From: a bacterium
Lineage (GTDB): Bacteria > Zhuqueibacterota > Zhuqueibacteria > Residuimicrobiales > Krinioviventaceae
Direction of reading: 5' to 3'
Length of the DNA: 64,000 nucleotides
Assembly: GCA_029561455.1 (NCBI GenBank)
Contig: JAKQIY010000083.1
Location: 1-64,000 of the forward strand
Part shown: positions 61,051-64,000 of the stretch, one piece after another
How positions within the stretch are numbered: the first letter of the stretch is position 1
How the letters are laid out: each line of letters begins with the position of its first letter
The notes under the pieces: generated by a model
Seen by the model: only the letters and a program-made list of their open reading frames with translations
Databases searched by the model: none
What the model was told of the DNA's origin: nothing
Translations under genes and position numbers: made by a program

Positions 61051-61090
61051 AAACCGCCCGGGAGCAAATCCCGGACGGTTTCATTTTTTT
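61051..61090. terminator. Bidirectional intrinsic terminator between convergent genes
   Basis: AAACCGCCCGGGA (61051-61063) pairs with TCCCGGACGGTTT (61069-61081) with one mismatch. On the plus strand it runs into CATTTTTTT; on the minus strand the stem is followed by a run of seven T. It serves both the GH9 gene and the convergent dipeptidase gene. Confidence 0.9.
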
Positions 61091-61131
61091 ATCTGCGCTA
61101 ATCGGTGTAATCTGCGGATAAACAAACGCCA

Positions 61132-62757
61132 TTACCACTTTTCATCATATTTGGTCCACAACTCATCGCCCAGCTTCCAGCAGCGTTCCACTACCCGGTC
61201 GCCCCATTTGGTTGTATAGCGGGTAATATAATCCACTGCCTTTTGCTGCGATTGATCGAACAACAGAATCGCTTCGATTTCTGTCTTGGTCTGCGCATCG
61301 AACATTTCTTTTTGCAGGGGATTCCACACCGCATCCACATCCTTGTGCATATCGCCCCAGCGTTGCGCCGTCAACGTGCCCAACCGGTTGAACGCCCACC
61401 AGACGGAATCGCGGGTAAAACCATTAGTGCGCCCGGGAGTTTTAAAAGATCGCGGCAAGTCGGTTACCCCGCAGTACACTGGCACATAAATCGAAGTCGC
61501 TACATTATCGAACGCCAGCCACACCACGCCGCCAATTTCATCCGGCATCCATTCCCGCGATTGGGTAATGGTAGCGTACATGGTATACCAGCGCGCAATA
61601 GTACGCTCGCCGAGTTCGCCCCAGCCGCCGTTAACCTTGAACAATTTATTCATTTCATAGGGCATAAATGGATTGGCAAATGGCGAGATCACTTCCTTGC
61701 CAGTGGAATCGGCCTGGGTAATATTTTTCACAAAATTATAATCCGTGCCCTCGTAATAATCTTTAAAGATCGTCACCAGCTTTTGCAGCGTTACCAGGGT
61801 ATCGGGGCGTACTGAAAACGGAAAATCCTTGTCGTTAGCATGCAGATTCAGCGACGGCGCTACCATACTAAGCACCCGCCATTCCCGCCGCCGCGCTGAA
61901 AATGATTCGCGGCCTTCCGGGTCGTAGGCATAGCAAAATTCAAAGGGTTTGTTAGCAGGATTCCACCAGCCACTGTCCTGCGCTACTTTTTTTACATTTG
62001 CTGAGGCCATAAAGAAATCCGGCTTGGTCAAATCGATTTCACGAATCCGGCTGGCATTAGCGCATACCGAAACATAGTCGTCCGGTACGCGCTGCGCCGC
62101 CCATACGGCGCCCTTGTTGCCCTTGCCCGGTCCGGTGATTTCCAGGTGCCACACCTCTTTTTTATCGGCAATGGTCAGGCACTCGCCGTCATCTATGTAA
62201 CCATAAGTTTTAGTTAAATTATCGGCCAATTTTATTGCTTCGCGCGCGGTTTTACAGCGTTCCATCAGCAACTGCACCAGTTGCTGACAATCGATCATGC
62301 CGTTATCCGATTTCAGGCTGGGACGCCCCTCAAAAGTCGATTCGCCGATAGCCAGTTGATATTGATTCATACAGGGATAAGCGGTGTTTATATAGCTGTT
62401 GGTGGTGCCGACCTGCGGTATTTCACCCACCGGCGAATAGCGATATGCCGGCATAGCCTGACTGTTATCCGGCACTCGTTTCATCATGGCTGCACGGCTG
62501 CCGTCCGGCCAGGTTTTTTGCGGTACCAGATTAACCTCAGAGCGGGTGCGGTGACTGTCACAGGTATGCGAGGTAGTGACCCAGCCACCATCGGTGGCAT
62601 TTTTACCAACGGTTATCGTAGTGCAGCCATCCGGCCGGCCGTCTTGCCAGTCCGGTTTATCATCAGCCGAGTTCGCTGCTGTCGGAATTGTCATAGATAT
62701 AAATAGAATAATAAATACAAATATATACATTCTGAATACCACGGTGCGGAATTCCAT
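61132..62757 (-). CDS. Secreted C69-family dipeptidase
   Basis: A 541-residue peptidase of family C69 (dipeptidase A, N-terminal-nucleophile fold). The signal peptide (about 1-30) is followed by a short linker and GCTTITVGKNATDGG; Cys45 would be the nucleophile, possibly exposed by processing. EIPQVGTTNSYINTAYPCMNQYQLAIGEST and DDGECLTIADKKEVWHLEITGPGKG are family segments. It would hydrolyse dipeptides outside the cytoplasm. GAGGAG stands 7 nt before the ATG. It converges on the GH9 gene with a shared terminator and is not functionally tied to it. Confidence 0.9.
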   Translation of the reverse strand: MEFRTVVFRMYIFVFIILFISMTIPTAANSADDKPDWQDGRPDGCTTITVGKNATDGGWVTTSHTCDSHRTRSEVNLVPQKTWPDGSRAAMMKRVPDNSQAMPAYRYSPVGEIPQVGTTNSYINTAYPCMNQYQLAIGESTFEGRPSLKSDNGMIDCQQLVQLLMERCKTAREAIKLADNLTKTYGYIDDGECLTIADKKEVWHLEITGPGKGNKGAVWAAQRVPDDYVSVCANASRIREIDLTKPDFFMASANVKKVAQDSGWWNPANKPFEFCYAYDPEGRESFSARRREWRVLSMVAPSLNLHANDKDFPFSVRPDTLVTLQKLVTIFKDYYEGTDYNFVKNITQADSTGKEVISPFANPFMPYEMNKLFKVNGGWGELGERTIARWYTMYATITQSREWMPDEIGGVVWLAFDNVATSIYVPVYCGVTDLPRSFKTPGRTNGFTRDSVWWAFNRLGTLTAQRWGDMHKDVDAVWNPLQKEMFDAQTKTEIEAILLFDQSQQKAVDYITRYTTKWGDRVVERCWKLGDELWTKYDEKW

Positions 62758-62835
62758 GAGTTCTCCTCAAATAATATAATATATTCAATACGTTACAATA
62801 ATAACCCGGGTTGAAAAACGCAGAAAAAAATTGTT

Positions 62836-63483
62836 TCACTCTGGGGGATTCTTTTCCACTTTTTTCTGACTGCGCTGCTTTTTAAACTCTTCAAGGTCCG
62901 CTTTAGCGTACTTTTCATAACAGTCGGGACAAATCCCGTGACTAAAGCGTGCATCGGAAAACTGGGTGACATATTCTTCCACCTGGTGCCAGTAATTATT
63001 ATCATCGCGGACTTTTTTACAATAGGAACAGATCGGCAGCAAGCCTTGCAGCTTTTTAACATGATTCAACGCTTCTTCAAGGCTTTCGATTTTTGTGGAA
63101 AGGTCCTTTTCCAGTTCAATAATTCGCCGTCCGACCTTGATGCGACTTTGTAATTCACCCTGGTAATAGGGTTTATTAATATAATCATCGGCTCCGGCTT
63201 CAAGCGCTTCAACAATATCCTGTTTGGTATCCTTGGCGGTGAGCATGATGATATAGACATAACCTTTATCCCACTGTTTTCGTACATGGCGGCAAACATC
63301 CAGGCCGTCCATTACCGGCATCATCCAGTCAAGTATTGCTATTCTGGGAGCATTTTTTTGATTTAAAATTTCCAGCGCTTGCTGACCGTTATGCGCAATG
63401 ACTACTTCGTATCCCCATTTCTTTAACCAGTACTCTAGTATCCTTCTGGATACATCATCGTCTTCGGCTATCAGTACTTTCAT
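62836..63483 (-). CDS. Response regulator with Cys-rich C-terminal domain
   Basis: A 215-residue protein. The receiver domain (about 1-120) has the acidic pocket EDDD (7-10), phosphoacceptor Asp52 in LDWMMP, Thr in MLTAKD and Lys in YINKPY. A coiled coil (about 125-150) leads to LPICSYCKKVRDDNNYWHQV (about 152-171) and SHGICPDCYEKY, a four-Cys module found on many sensor and regulator proteins, probably metal-binding. There is no DNA-binding domain and no kinase gene in the window, so it is an orphan that probably acts by protein contact. The tail is Lys-rich. Confidence 0.9.
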   Translation of the reverse strand: MKVLIAEDDDVSRRILEYWLKKWGYEVVIAHNGQQALEILNQKNAPRIAILDWMMPVMDGLDVCRHVRKQWDKGYVYIIMLTAKDTKQDIVEALEAGADDYINKPYYQGELQSRIKVGRRIIELEKDLSTKIESLEEALNHVKKLQGLLPICSYCKKVRDDNNYWHQVEEYVTQFSDARFSHGICPDCYEKYAKADLEEFKKQRSQKKVEKNPPE

Positions 63484-63893
63484 GAAAACACAAATCCTGT
63501 CATATGTGTTTAATTCGAATACCTGTGCTGACCCCGAACAGCATGAATTACAAATTATCTGGTCTTTGCAGCTTAAAATTTAATTTCTCAACCGGAATTA
63601 TTGCTCTGTAATCGTTTGGTCACAAAACAGCATTTTCACCTGCTTTTATTCCAGATACGATGCAGCAATAAATACAAAACACTTAATTTATAAAACATTC
63701 AAACAATTTGCAACTTTTTTGTAATAATTGACGTTGACAATTTCAAATTACCTGAACATTATTTTAGTTATAAAGTTATGGGCCGTCAGCTTTCAGCTAT
63801 CATTAATCAATAGTTTATCATTCCCCTGGATTAAAGACGTTAGATCGCGCCGGGGTTGCCACCTGGTGCGCCACAAAAAAGAATAGGTTGCTT
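63484..63893. other. Intergenic region upstream of the response regulator
   Basis: About 410 bp, AT-rich, with no convincing gene. It must contain the minus-strand promoter of the response regulator. On the plus strand TTGACA (63735-63740), 17 bp, then CATTAT could be a promoter reading out of the window; this is weak. AGATCGCGCCGGGGTTGCC at 63842-63860 resembles the sequence at 299-316 between the two direct repeats. Confidence 0.45.
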
Positions 63894-64000
63894 GGGTAGA
63901 CCTATATCTCTTCCCGAAACAAATCGGAGTGCTGCCCCTTTATGGGCAGCTTAACCATTTACAATCTGCCCAATTTGTAAGGGCGAAGCATCACTGCCTG
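63894..64000. repeat. Dispersed intergenic element, copy C (cut by window end)
   Basis: GGGTAGACCTATATCTCTTCCCGA is a degraded form of the hairpin that opens copies A and B. A perfect GCTGCCC-CTTTAT-GGGCAGC stem lies at 63931-63950. GGGCGAAGCATCACTGCCTG (63981-64000) differs by one base from 60936-60955. The element continues past the window. Confidence 0.6.

Noticed and set aside
60867-61219. Two small plus-strand frames after the GH9 gene
   Set aside because: They consist of the dispersed element and the terminator stem read as protein.

Overview
The window reads as a chromosomal segment of an uncultured, plant-polysaccharide-degrading Gram-negative bacterium of the Fibrobacteres-Chlorobi-Bacteroidetes sphere, most like candidate phylum KSB1 / Calditrichota-type lineages. 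The grounds are four secreted proteins ending in, or closely resembling, a type IX-secretion-like FlgD/Ig C-terminal module (NYPNPFN...SGVYxYK), a TonB-dependent receptor with a carboxypeptidase-like plug extension, a PorV-like protein, many lipoproteins, and well-formed Shine-Dalgarno sites. This is inference from protein style; no rRNA or tRNA gene was seen.

Layout. 1-0.9 kb: two direct copies of a ~280-bp intergenic repeat built of small palindromes. 0.95-3.9 kb: a strikingly AT-rich pair, a small membrane protein and a KAP-family P-loop ATPase, possibly acquired and possibly defensive. 4.0-9.5 kb: a BlaI-type repressor with a textbook promoter/operator, followed by two paralogous M56 (BlaR1-like) membrane zinc proteases whose C-termini carry tandem GyrI-like ligand-binding domains instead of a penicillin sensor. 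9.9-21 kb: secreted and lipoprotein genes: a large Ycf48/BACON/Ig adhesin-like protein, a GH127-like beta-L-arabinofuranosidase, flavodoxin, GH43, cupin and another C-terminally sorted protein.

21.3-37.8 kb is the core: an AraC regulator, then a GRP-type sugar transporter, a xylose-isomerase-like TIM barrel, a Gfo/Idh/MocA dehydrogenase, a GH140-type apiosidase, a RuBisCO-like protein, a DUF1537 kinase, an ApnO-like oxidoisomerase, an ApnL-like lactonase, two further DUF5060 glycosidases and a LamG lipoprotein. Together they can release D-apiose from plant pectin (RG-II or apiogalacturonan), import it, oxidise it to apionolactone and apionate, convert that to 3-oxo-isoapionate, phosphorylate it and decarboxylate or cleave it with the RuBisCO-like protein. 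Two decayed pieces of ApnL-type genes lie inside this locus.

38.5-42.6 kb: four unrecognised AT-rich envelope genes. 42.75-43.7 kb: a secreted esterase. 44.5-52.1 kb: a promoter/operator followed by a three-gene outer-membrane set (TonB receptor, very large C-terminally sorted protein, PorV-like barrel). 52.3-56.8 kb: an operon with a GDP-mannose 3,5-epimerase-like enzyme, a nucleotidyltransferase-GHMP kinase fusion, an L-rhamnose/L-fucose-type mutarotase, a sodium:solute symporter and a small membrane protein. It is best explained as uptake and nucleotide activation of an L-sugar, with L-galactose (also an RG-II sugar) as an attractive hypothesis. 56.8-64 kb: a DUF3795 protein, a small membrane protein, a stand-alone E2-type acyltransferase, a secreted GH9 glucanase, then (minus strand, facing it across a bidirectional terminator) a C69 dipeptidase and a response regulator with a Cys-rich tail. 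Three copies of a second intergenic repeat family lie in 58.6-64 kb.
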